Shown piece by piece: positions 34,390 to 42,483 of a stretch of 49,606 nt of DNA. The DNA is from Peptococcaceae bacterium UBA5767. GTDB taxonomy: Bacteria > Bacillota > TC1 > UBA5767. Location: the NCBI GenBank assembly GCA_002418765.1, contig DIET01000017.1, positions 78,854 through 128,459 on the forward strand. Reading direction: 5' to 3'. The first letter of the stretch is position 1. Every line of letters begins with the position of its first letter. The notes under the pieces are model-generated. The model was not told where the DNA came from and made no database searches. It was given only the letters and a program-made list of their open reading frames with translations. The translations under genes and the position numbers were made by a program.

Positions 34390-35034
34390 ATGAAAGAGTT
34401 TGTGGTAATTGGGCTGGGGCGTTTTGGATCCAGTTTGGCTAGAGAGTTGGTTGAATTGGGTCATAGTGTATTGGCCATTGATTCATCGGAGGCCAAGGTA
34501 CAGGAGATTTCTGAAGTAGTTTCCCATGCGGTTTACGCCAATGCTACAGATGAGGAGGCGTTGAAAGCCTTGGGAATCCGTAACTTTGAAGTAGCTATCG
34601 TCTCTATTGGAGAGGATATTCAGGCTAGTATACTTACAACCCTAATTCTGAAAGAAATGGGCGTAAAGATGGTGGTGGTCAAAGCAATCAGCCTTCCCCA
34701 TGCTAAAGTTTTGGAAAAAATAGGGGCAGACCGGATAATATTTCCGGAACGTGAGATGGGCGTGCGAGTTGCTCATTCTTTGGCTACTCCCCACGTAATT
34801 GATTATATGTCTTTGGATAAAAATTATGGTATTGAAGAAGTATCCATACCGGAAAGATTTATTGGAAAGACGCTTTTAGACTTGGATTTGCGATCCAACT
34901 TCGGGATTACTGTTATTGCTATCAAGAGAAATAATGAGCTCATTCACAGTCCTGGTGCGGATACTGTTTTTGAAAAAGAAGATGCAGCAGTGATTGTAGG
35001 GACGCGTAAAGGATTAAAAGGATTTGGAGAATAG
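34390..35034 (+). CDS. TrkA/KtrA-type potassium uptake regulatory protein
   Basis: A 214-residue cytosolic RCK protein. The RCK-N Rossmann domain (about 1-125) starts FVVIGLGRFGSSLARELVELG with the nucleotide-binding loop and an acidic residue ending strand 2 (AIDSSE). The RCK-C domain (about 135-214) follows. It gates a KtrB/TrkH-type K+ channel in response to ATP/ADP or NAD(H), and c-di-AMP binds the RCK-C domain in several Bacillota. The membrane partner is not in this window. ATG 34390 is preferred over in-frame TTG 34384 because AAAGGA lies 9 bases upstream. Confidence 0.9.
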   Translation: MKEFVVIGLGRFGSSLARELVELGHSVLAIDSSEAKVQEISEVVSHAVYANATDEEALKALGIRNFEVAIVSIGEDIQASILTTLILKEMGVKMVVVKAISLPHAKVLEKIGADRIIFPEREMGVRVAHSLATPHVIDYMSLDKNYGIEEVSIPERFIGKTLLDLDLRSNFGITVIAIKRNNELIHSPGADTVFEKEDAAVIVGTRKGLKGFGE

Positions 35035-35036
35035 TT

Positions 35037-35834
35037 GTGTATCGAGCAATCCAGTCGCGGAGCAACGAGGAATTTAAAATTTGCTTAAAGTGCAAGGAGC
35101 GAAAAGGCCGGGATAAGCATGGTCTATTTCTCTTGGAGGGTGACAAATCGATTCGGGAAATATTGGATCTGGGTATATATCCAGAGTTATTGTATGTTCG
35201 AGAATCCTCTGCATGGCTTGACATTGTTGCTCGCGATTTCCCCATATTAGAGAATAAAATCAGAATTCTATCGCAATCCTTATTTACTGAGTTGAGCGAT
35301 ACCGTGATGGCACAAGATCTGATCTTTGTTGGACAGTTGATACGTTCTTCGATTGATGCACTCCCTGGAGGAGAAGATGTTGTGGTGATGGACCGAATTC
35401 AAGATCCTGGTAATCTAGGGACGATTCTGCGAACTGCAATTGCCGCTGGTGTGACTTCGATTGTGGTGACCAAAGGTACAGTTGATTTATACAATCCCAA
35501 AGTACTAAGAGCGACAGCTGGAAGCTTGTTTCGTTGTCGCATTTATTATGTAGATGACTATGATTCTTTGCTTGATCGACTGAATGGTTTGGGTCTGGAG
35601 ATTGTATGTGCTGATATAGCTGGTACAGTCAATCTTTTTGACATGGTCAAAAATGGTGTACAAGCATTGGTCGTTGGGAACGAACATCAAGGGCCTGCTT
35701 CTGAGCTTGTTGAGGCGGCTCAACAGCTGGTTAGAATCCCCATGCCAGGGGAGATAGAATCACTTAACGTATCTGTGGCTGCTGCTCTTTTGATTTATGA
35801 GAGCTATCGAAAATCTGGTGTTGGTGGCTTATAA
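35037..35834 (+). CDS. TrmH/SpoU-family RNA 2'-O-methyltransferase
   Basis: A 265-residue SPOUT methyltransferase. The N-terminal substrate-binding domain (about 1-95) has KHGLFLLEGDKSIREIL. The knotted catalytic domain carries the three SpoU motifs: DRIQDPGNLGTILRTA, LVVGNEHQGP and IPMPGEIESLNVSVAAALLIYE. The target, probably a 23S rRNA ribose, cannot be fixed from sequence. The GTG start lies 2 bases after the TrkA-like stop with GGAGA upstream, so the two genes are co-transcribed. The pheS promoter starts right after its stop. Confidence 0.92.
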   Translation: MYRAIQSRSNEEFKICLKCKERKGRDKHGLFLLEGDKSIREILDLGIYPELLYVRESSAWLDIVARDFPILENKIRILSQSLFTELSDTVMAQDLIFVGQLIRSSIDALPGGEDVVVMDRIQDPGNLGTILRTAIAAGVTSIVVTKGTVDLYNPKVLRATAGSLFRCRIYYVDDYDSLLDRLNGLGLEIVCADIAGTVNLFDMVKNGVQALVVGNEHQGPASELVEAAQQLVRIPMPGEIESLNVSVAAALLIYESYRKSGVGGL

Positions 35835-35835
35835 A

Positions 35836-35864
35836 TTGAAGATTTGATGGTGGTGTGGTATAAT
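35836..35864 (+). promoter_or_regulatory. promoter of pheS T-box transcript
   Basis: TTGAAG (35836-35841), 17-base spacer, TATAAT (35859-35864). Transcription would begin near 35871. Confidence 0.8.
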
Positions 35865-35870
35865 CTGTTA

Positions 35871-36109
35871 GCAAAATAATGCTAAAAACGAAGACTGGGA
35901 TAAGTAAGAGAGTTCATTGAGGGAAAGAGAATGGGAATGATCGCTGAAAGTTCCCTACCTTAGTGCTTTGAAATTCACCCGTGAGTTGCGACCTGAACAT
36001 TGAAGTAGGGAAGCCGGCATCCGCCGTTATCGGATGGAGTGGACTGATGTCAATATGGGTGGTACCGCGAAAATGAACTTTCGTCCCAACGGGATGAAAG
36101 CTTTTTTTT
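35871..36109 (+). promoter_or_regulatory. T-box riboswitch, phenylalanine (specifier TTC)
   Basis: T-box TGGGTGGTACCGCG is at 36056-36069. The terminator is CTTTCGTCCC (36078-36087), loop AAC, GGGATGAAAG (36091-36100), then eight T. A stem III-like hairpin CATCCG...CGGATG precedes the T-box. The specifier loop reads GAA-A-TTC-A, giving specifier TTC (Phe) at 35974-35976, and an AGTA loop E element lies near 35905. Confidence 0.92.
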
Positions 36110-36126
36110 ATCACAAGGAGGATGCT

Positions 36127-37149
36127 ATGAAGGAGCAGCTAAATGAAATTCGAAAGCAAGCAATTGCGGAGATAGGAACGGCTACGTCGCTTGAAGTCTT
36201 AAAAGATATTCAAGTAAAATTTTTAGGGAAAAAAGGGAAGTTAACTCAGGTTCTTAGGGGTATGGGCAAGCTTTCGTCAGAGGAAAGGCCAATGGTTGGC
36301 CAAATGGCGAATGTTATCCGGGATGAATTGGAAGAAGTTTTTGAGTCTACGAAGGAATCGTTGGCGCAAGTGGAGATGAATCTGAAGCTTATGGGGGAAA
36401 ATATCGATGTGACTTTGCCAGGGAAAAAGATTAACCTTGGTACAAAGCATCCTCTATCTCTCATTGAAGCGAGAATCAAAGAGATCTTTTCTCAGATGGG
36501 TTACACGGCAGAAGAAGGCCCTGAGATTGAACTGGATTATTATAATTTTGAGCGTTTGAATATTCCGAAAAATCATCCAGCACGGGAAATGCAGGATACT
36601 TTTTATGTTTCTGAGGATATTGTGCTCAGAACACATACCAGCCCAGTACAAGCTAGGGTAATGGATGAATTGGCACCCAAATTGCCAGTAAAAATTATTG
36701 CTCCTGGCAAAGTGTTTCGTCGAGATGATGATGCGACACATTCTCCCATGTTTCACCAAGTAGAAGGATTGTTGGTGGACGAGAATATTACATTTGCTGA
36801 TTTAAAGGGTACATTGCTGGAATTTGCCAAACAGATGTTTGGTGATGACCGCGAAATCAGATTAAGACCCAGTTATTTCCCTTTTACAGAGCCTAGCGCT
36901 GAAGTAGATGTTTCTTGTCTGTTTTGTAATGGAATCGGTTGTAGACTCTGCGGGCATACGGGCTGGATAGAGATTTTGGGAAGTGGCATGGTTCACCCTA
37001 AAGTATTGGATATGGCTGGATATGATAGTACAAAAGTAACTGGCTTTGCTTTTGGTATGGGGATAGAAAGAATTGCTATGCTCAAATATGGAATCGATGA
37101 TATGCGATTGATGTTCGAAAATGACATTCGTTTTCTGCGGCAGTTTTAG
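36127..37149 (+). CDS. pheS: phenylalanyl-tRNA synthetase alpha subunit
   Basis: A 340-residue class II catalytic subunit, the standard length. A coiled-coil tRNA-binding N-terminus is followed by motif 2 FRRDDDATHSPMFHQVEGL, the RPSYFPFTEPSAEVDVSC phenylalanine-pocket region, and motif 3 FAFGMGIERIAMLKYGI. The start is ATG 36127 with AAGGAGG; upstream in-frame codons lie within the T-box terminator. pheT follows after 6 bases. Confidence 0.98.
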   Translation: MKEQLNEIRKQAIAEIGTATSLEVLKDIQVKFLGKKGKLTQVLRGMGKLSSEERPMVGQMANVIRDELEEVFESTKESLAQVEMNLKLMGENIDVTLPGKKINLGTKHPLSLIEARIKEIFSQMGYTAEEGPEIELDYYNFERLNIPKNHPAREMQDTFYVSEDIVLRTHTSPVQARVMDELAPKLPVKIIAPGKVFRRDDDATHSPMFHQVEGLLVDENITFADLKGTLLEFAKQMFGDDREIRLRPSYFPFTEPSAEVDVSCLFCNGIGCRLCGHTGWIEILGSGMVHPKVLDMAGYDSTKVTGFAFGMGIERIAMLKYGIDDMRLMFENDIRFLRQF

Positions 37150-37155
37150 GAGGGC

Positions 37156-39582
37156 ATGATGAAAGCAACCAGAAATTGGCTAAAAAAATATATTGATCGG
37201 GATTTTAGTATTGAAGAAATCAAAGATGGGTTGACCAAGGCTGGTATAGAGGTGGAGTCGGTGGATGATTTATCTATATCATTCTCTGGAGTGGTCGTGG
37301 GAAAAGTAGTGGAACGCATTGATCATCCTCAGGCTGATCGTTTGTCTCTATGTCAGGTCGATGTTGGGGAAGAATCGCTTCTTCAGATTATTTGCGGGGC
37401 ACCCAACTGTAGAGAGGGCATGAAAACTCCAGTTGCCAAGGTGGGTGCTATTTTGCCGGGCGGTTTGAAAATTGCCAAGGCGAAACTTAAAGGTATCGAA
37501 TCACAGGGGATGTTGTGTGCTGCCCAAGAGCTTGGAATGGATGCAGCCCTTATTTCAGAATCAGACCGTGAGGGTATCTGGACGTTGCCGGAATCGTGGC
37601 CAGTAGGTATGGATTTACTCGAAGCCATTGGTTTTGATGATATTACATTTGAATTGGGTATTACACCCAATCGTGCAGATTGTTTTGGGATGCTGAATGT
37701 AGCGCGTGAACTTGCCATGATGCATCGTGAAAAAGTCAATGTACCATGTGTTAGACAAGATGAAAGTGATGAAGATATTCACAGTTGGATCGATGTGGAG
37801 ATAGAAGACGAAGCCTTGTGCCATCGTTATATTGCGAGAGTGGTTCAAAATGTTCGCATGGGACCATCTCCTCTTTGGATGCAAAAGCTATTAAGAGCCA
37901 GTGGAATCCGTCCAATCAATAACATAGTTGATGTGACAAATTTTGTCATGCTGGAAACCGGTCAGCCTTTGCATGCTTTTGATTACGATAAGCTTGAAGG
38001 AAAAAAAATTATCGTTCGTAAAGCCAGGGCAAAAGAGAAAATGATCACTTTGGATGCTGTGGAAAGAGTATTGGATGATGATATGATTATCATTGCTGAT
38101 GCCAAGAAGCCCGTTGCTATTGCTGGCGTGATGGGGGGGGCAAATACCGAAGTGGATATACAGACAACGAATGTTTTGTTTGAAAGTGCCCATTTTGATT
38201 ATGCTCATATTCGCAATGCCAGCAGAAGACTGGGTTTACGCTCAGAAGCTTCAGGTCGCTTTGAAAGGGGTGTGGCTCCAGAAATTTCCATGTATGCCAT
38301 ACAAAGGGCGGTGGACCTTGTGGTTGGCATGGAGGCTGGGGAACCAGTCCCAGGGGTTGCTGATAAGTATCCTGTTAAGCAAGAGAAGCATGTGATTGAA
38401 CTTTACCCGGATCGTGTCAATAAAACGTTGGGAACAGACATATCTCCAACTGAGATGCTAAGCTATTTTGTACGGCTCGGGTTTGGTGTGAAAACGGAAG
38501 AGGGAAGCAATCACGCGGTGGTGGACGTACCTTATTATCGTATGGATATTACCAGTCATGTGGATTTGATTGAAGAGGTAGCAAGAATTTATGGTTTGGA
38601 GAATATTCCTACCACGTTACCAGTTACGGCTACCAATACCAAACGACAAAAAGCGGCAATTACCTTGGGGGAAAGAGTTAAGGATAAGCTTTCTGCTTTG
38701 GGTTTAATGGAAGTCATTACCTACGCATTCATCCATCCGGATGAATACAGAAAACTGTCTATTCCTCAGAAGAAAAATGAATCTTTGGCATTGCTTAATC
38801 CTTTGTCAGAGGCACAAAGTGTGATGCGAACAACATTGTTGCCGGGATTATTGAATGTGGCCAAAAATAACTTGCGAAAAAATCAGAAGAATTTAGCAAT
38901 TTATGAGTTAGGTAAAGTATTCTTCCCGATGGGAAAAGATATTCTTCCTAGAGAAGAACGCCATCTGGCTTGTTTGATGACGGGAGAAAAGCAAAAGAAT
39001 TGGTATGGATTTTCCAACCAAATCGATTTTTATGTTCTTAAAGGGATTGTGGAGGCATTGTTCATGAGTTTCCATATGGAGAACATTCAATTTGTTCCAG
39101 AAAAAAATTCACCTGTGTATCATCCTGGCCGTTGTGCTCGCATTTTGATGGAAGATCGCTGGATTGGCACCATGGGTGAGGTGCACCCGTTGGTTGGCGA
39201 AAATTATGGCTTAACGCAGAGAGTGTATCTTTTGGAGATGCAATTGGATGGCATAGAAGACATTGTGCAGCATGTGATGCAGTATAAAGAATTACCGAAG
39301 TATCCATCGGTGAGTCGTGATATCGCATTTACGATTTCTGAAGATATTACAGATGCAAGCATTATGAAAACGATTGAAGAGGCTTCTAGCGATAAGTTGG
39401 TAGACTATAGGCTCTTCGATGTATATAATGGGGAGCAGATAGAAGATGGGTATAAATCTTTGGCTTACACCTTGACATATCAGGATAAAGAAAGAACATT
39501 GACTGATGATGAAGTGACGAAGATTCATCAGACTATTCAGAATAACCTGGAAGAGCATCTGGGTGCAAAACTAAGAAAATAA
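37156..39582 (+). CDS. pheT: phenylalanyl-tRNA synthetase beta subunit
   Basis: An 808-residue subunit. The EMAP-like tRNA-binding domain (about 40-150) has HPQADRLSLCQVDVG. The B3/B4 editing domain (about 215-390), B5 domain (about 405-475), catalytic-like domain and C-terminal FDX-ACB anticodon domain (about 715-805, starting YPSVSRDIAFTI) are all present. The double-ATG start lies behind GGAGGG; the second Met (37159) is equally possible. It forms the alpha2beta2 enzyme with PheS. Confidence 0.98.
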   Translation: MMKATRNWLKKYIDRDFSIEEIKDGLTKAGIEVESVDDLSISFSGVVVGKVVERIDHPQADRLSLCQVDVGEESLLQIICGAPNCREGMKTPVAKVGAILPGGLKIAKAKLKGIESQGMLCAAQELGMDAALISESDREGIWTLPESWPVGMDLLEAIGFDDITFELGITPNRADCFGMLNVARELAMMHREKVNVPCVRQDESDEDIHSWIDVEIEDEALCHRYIARVVQNVRMGPSPLWMQKLLRASGIRPINNIVDVTNFVMLETGQPLHAFDYDKLEGKKIIVRKARAKEKMITLDAVERVLDDDMIIIADAKKPVAIAGVMGGANTEVDIQTTNVLFESAHFDYAHIRNASRRLGLRSEASGRFERGVAPEISMYAIQRAVDLVVGMEAGEPVPGVADKYPVKQEKHVIELYPDRVNKTLGTDISPTEMLSYFVRLGFGVKTEEGSNHAVVDVPYYRMDITSHVDLIEEVARIYGLENIPTTLPVTATNTKRQKAAITLGERVKDKLSALGLMEVITYAFIHPDEYRKLSIPQKKNESLALLNPLSEAQSVMRTTLLPGLLNVAKNNLRKNQKNLAIYELGKVFFPMGKDILPREERHLACLMTGEKQKNWYGFSNQIDFYVLKGIVEALFMSFHMENIQFVPEKNSPVYHPGRCARILMEDRWIGTMGEVHPLVGENYGLTQRVYLLEMQLDGIEDIVQHVMQYKELPKYPSVSRDIAFTISEDITDASIMKTIEEASSDKLVDYRLFDVYNGEQIEDGYKSLAYTLTYQDKERTLTDDEVTKIHQTIQNNLEEHLGAKLRK

Positions 39583-39596
39583 TCCTGGAGGACCAA

Positions 39597-39920
39597 ATGG
39601 AAAAAGTCAGCGGCAATGTAAGAAGAGTACCTGTGACCATCTATGATAGGGAGTATTTGGTGAGAACGGATGAGTCAGTGCAACATATCAATCAACTGGC
39701 TCATATTCTTGACCGAAAGATGAGAGAAATATCCGGAGGGAATCCCAATATTCTAGAGGTTAAGGTAGCTGTTTTGGCGGCATTGACTATTCTGGATGAA
39801 AAAGCCAAGATACAGGCAAAATATGAGGAACTGTTAGGTTTTTTGACCAGTCAGGAGAATTTCGCACAGAATCAAAATGAAGAAGATGACCAGCAAAGGG
39901 TGATTGCGGATTATGAATAA
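39597..39920 (+). CDS. zapA: cell division protein ZapA
   Basis: A 107-residue ZapA-family protein that bundles FtsZ filaments. The N-terminal strand region NVRRVPVTIYDREYLVRTDESVQHINQLA is followed by a long helix (about 65-95) for dimerisation. The C-terminal ~15 residues are acidic and polar. Placement after pheT is common in Clostridia and Bacilli. CTGGAGG precedes the start, and a terminator lies immediately after the stop. Confidence 0.92.
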   Translation: MEKVSGNVRRVPVTIYDREYLVRTDESVQHINQLAHILDRKMREISGGNPNILEVKVAVLAALTILDEKAKIQAKYEELLGFLTSQENFAQNQNEEDDQQRVIADYE

Positions 39921-39927
39921 CTCATTG

Positions 39928-39957
39928 GCCAAGAATGAACTCATTCTTGGCTTTTTA
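39928..39957 (+). terminator. intrinsic terminator after zapA
   Basis: GCCAAGAATGA (39928-39938) and TCATTCTTGGC (39941-39951) are a perfect inverted repeat followed by TTTTTATTT. The next promoter overlaps its tail. Confidence 0.9.
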
Positions 39958-39958
39958 T

Positions 39959-39987
39959 TTGCTAAACTGTGATTAAATCGATAGAAT
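39959..39987 (+). promoter_or_regulatory. promoter of the U32 gene
   Basis: TTGCTA (39959-39964), 17-base spacer, TAGAAT (39982-39987), starting in the tail of the zapA terminator. Confidence 0.6.
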
Positions 39988-40014
39988 GTTACAGGAAGTA
40001 CGGAGGATAACAAT

Positions 40015-42480
40015 TTGAAAAAATATGAGTTACTGGCACCGGCAGGGAGCATAGATGCTTTTTTTGCAGCGGTTCATAGTGGGGCAGATGCTGTATATCT
40101 TGGCGCTTATGGTTTTAATGCCAGGCTAAGTGCGGAAAACTTTACCCAGGAACAACTGATTTCTGTAATACGTTATGCTCACCATCATAAGGTACTTATT
40201 TATATTACCCTTAATACACTAGTTAAGAACAAAGAATGGCCAGAGTTGATCCAAATGGTCAATGCATTATGCGAAATGGGCGCAGATGCCTTGATCGTAC
40301 AGGATCTGGGTTTGCTTTATATTTTAAGGACTTATTTCCCTGATATCCTGATTCATTCCAGTACCCAGATGACCATCAATAATACTTTGGGTGTTGCTTA
40401 CTTGAGCAATCTTGGGGTGAACAAGGTGGTAGTTGCCAGAGAAAATACCATAGATGAAATCCGTAAAATGACCAAATATGGTACAAATATCGAAGTTTTT
40501 GTTCATGGAGCCCTGTGTATTTGTTATTCGGGCCAGTGTTTGATGAGTGGCATGATTGGAGGTCGAAGCGGCAACCGTGGACGATGTGCACAACCTTGTC
40601 GTATGACCTATCAGTTGATGGATGAAACAGGTCAGATCCATAAGCAAGAAGTGGGGGAGCATTTATTGAGCCCTCGGGATTTGAATGCTCTTGAACTTAT
40701 GCCTGAACTGGTTGAGGCTGGTGTTCAATCCTTTAAGATTGAAGGAAGAATGAAAAGACCAGAGTATGTGGCTACTGTGGTACAAGCTTATCGCAAAAAG
40801 CTCAATCAGGTTTTGTTCAACCAAGAGTTTGAGAACCTGGAAGAAATGCAAAGAGATATGAAGCAAATTTTTAATCGTGAATTTACAGTGGGATATTTTA
40901 AAGGCAATCAAGGTCAGAATATGATGAGTTACCAGCGTCCCAATAATCGGGGGATTGCGTTAGGTAGAATTCTCGCAAGAACGCCGAAAGGCTTTTCCAT
41001 CCAACTGAAAGAAGATGTGATGGTTGGAGATGGTTTGGAAATATGGATTACCAAAGGTGGTCGTAAGGGATTTGAAGTGACGCAGCTTTTTGAGGAAGGA
41101 AATAACGCAGGTGAAGCTTTTAAGGGGCAGACCATTGAGATCGCTTATGATGGAAGAGTTTTTCCTGGAGATAGGGTGTTTAAGACAAGTGATATAAGTT
41201 TGAATCAGCGAGCACAGGATACTTATGCAAGAAAGACACTGGAACTAAGTGAATTTGTGGATATTTGGATTCAGGGGCGTCTTGATGAACCGTTGGCTAT
41301 CACCATGAAAACACAAAGTGGTTTGACTGTTACGGGATATAGTGTGGCTCGTTTACAACGCGCCAAAGAAAAATCTCTTGATTCTGCTCTCTTGAGGCAA
41401 AAAATGCGCTTAGGCTCTAGTCGTTATGTTCTTCGTGACTGGAATGTAGACATGGAAGAGGGGTTAATGCTTCCCATTAGTCAGGTCAATGCTGTACGAA
41501 GACAATTGGTGGATTCTTTGGATACATTGTCAGAGTCGACAGACAAAAGAACTATGCCTTTGGTCTGGGATACCATCATAGAAATCGAGAAACAATCCTT
41601 GGTTAATAAACCAATATCCACGATGCATTTGGTGGTCGAAGTCGATGATGAGCGACAGGCTATGGCGGCTTTGGAGTCAGGGGCTGATTGGGTGTATATC
41701 CATATGGTAAGACAAAGAAAGCATGATATGCAGCCAATGGACATACTTACATCACAACAGAAGAAGAAGGTCTACTATGTACTGCCTAGAATTATACGGG
41801 AAGAATCCATTGAGGTTATTAGAAAGAGAGTTCAGACGCTAAAAGGAAGTATGCATGGTTTTGTGGCAACGAGTCTTGGTGCTATTCAATTGCTAAAAGA
41901 AGAGTCATGTCCCCATGTGTGGGGCGATTATTCACTCAATATTATGAATGACATGGCGCTTAAACACCTACTCCAGGATGGTTTGGCAGGAGCTTGTTTA
42001 TCTCCAGAGCTCACTTTGCAGGAAATGAAATCCATTCAGAGTCCTATAGCTCTCGAGGCGATTGTGCATGGTTCCATGCCTTTGATGGTCAGCGAACATT
42101 GCGTAGTGGGATCATTGCTGGGCAAGAAAAGCGGCTCATTCTGCACTAAGCCTTGTTATCAACATGAATTTCATTTATCGGATAGGAAGAATTATCATTT
42201 TAAGCTATTGATGCAAGAGGATTGTACTATGTCGATTTTGAATGCGCGTGAACTGTGTGCCATCCAAGAGGTTTTTGAGTTAAAAAGTTCTGGTTTTTCT
42301 CGCATTAAGTTACTATTAAGGGAACGCTCTATTGAGGAAATCAGAGAGCTTACAGCGACGTATCGACGCATTTTAGAACATTCTGTATCCAATGCTGAAT
42401 TAGAGAAGTTAAGAGAGAATATCGAGATGCACAGTCCGTATGGATTGACCAAAGGACATTATTATCGTGAGGTGGAATAA
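40015..42480 (+). CDS. U32-family protein with DUF3656-type C-terminal region
   Basis: An 821-residue member of the long U32 "peptidase" group. The N-terminal TIM-barrel-like part has ELLAPAGSIDAFFAAVHSGADAVYLG and the cysteine-bearing GALCICYSGQCLMSG...GNRGRCAQPC. A second, shorter U32-like repeat toward the C-terminus has VHGSMPLMVSEHCVVGSLLG and FCTKPC. Despite the peptidase name, characterised relatives (RlhA, TrhP) hydroxylate rRNA or tRNA with a cysteine-bound iron-sulfur cluster, so RNA hydroxylation is the likelier role. The start is TTG 40015 with GGAGG 8 bases upstream. mutS2 starts 3 bases after the stop. Confidence 0.88.
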   Translation: MKKYELLAPAGSIDAFFAAVHSGADAVYLGAYGFNARLSAENFTQEQLISVIRYAHHHKVLIYITLNTLVKNKEWPELIQMVNALCEMGADALIVQDLGLLYILRTYFPDILIHSSTQMTINNTLGVAYLSNLGVNKVVVARENTIDEIRKMTKYGTNIEVFVHGALCICYSGQCLMSGMIGGRSGNRGRCAQPCRMTYQLMDETGQIHKQEVGEHLLSPRDLNALELMPELVEAGVQSFKIEGRMKRPEYVATVVQAYRKKLNQVLFNQEFENLEEMQRDMKQIFNREFTVGYFKGNQGQNMMSYQRPNNRGIALGRILARTPKGFSIQLKEDVMVGDGLEIWITKGGRKGFEVTQLFEEGNNAGEAFKGQTIEIAYDGRVFPGDRVFKTSDISLNQRAQDTYARKTLELSEFVDIWIQGRLDEPLAITMKTQSGLTVTGYSVARLQRAKEKSLDSALLRQKMRLGSSRYVLRDWNVDMEEGLMLPISQVNAVRRQLVDSLDTLSESTDKRTMPLVWDTIIEIEKQSLVNKPISTMHLVVEVDDERQAMAALESGADWVYIHMVRQRKHDMQPMDILTSQQKKKVYYVLPRIIREESIEVIRKRVQTLKGSMHGFVATSLGAIQLLKEESCPHVWGDYSLNIMNDMALKHLLQDGLAGACLSPELTLQEMKSIQSPIALEAIVHGSMPLMVSEHCVVGSLLGKKSGSFCTKPCYQHEFHLSDRKNYHFKLLMQEDCTMSILNARELCAIQEVFELKSSGFSRIKLLLRERSIEEIRELTATYRRILEHSVSNAELEKLRENIEMHSPYGLTKGHYYREVE

Positions 42481-42483
42481 AGA

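Noticed and set aside
36034..36126. A 5' extension of pheS by 31 codons
   Set aside because: It runs through the T-box element and terminator hairpin; PheS of normal length starts at 36127 behind AAGGAGG.
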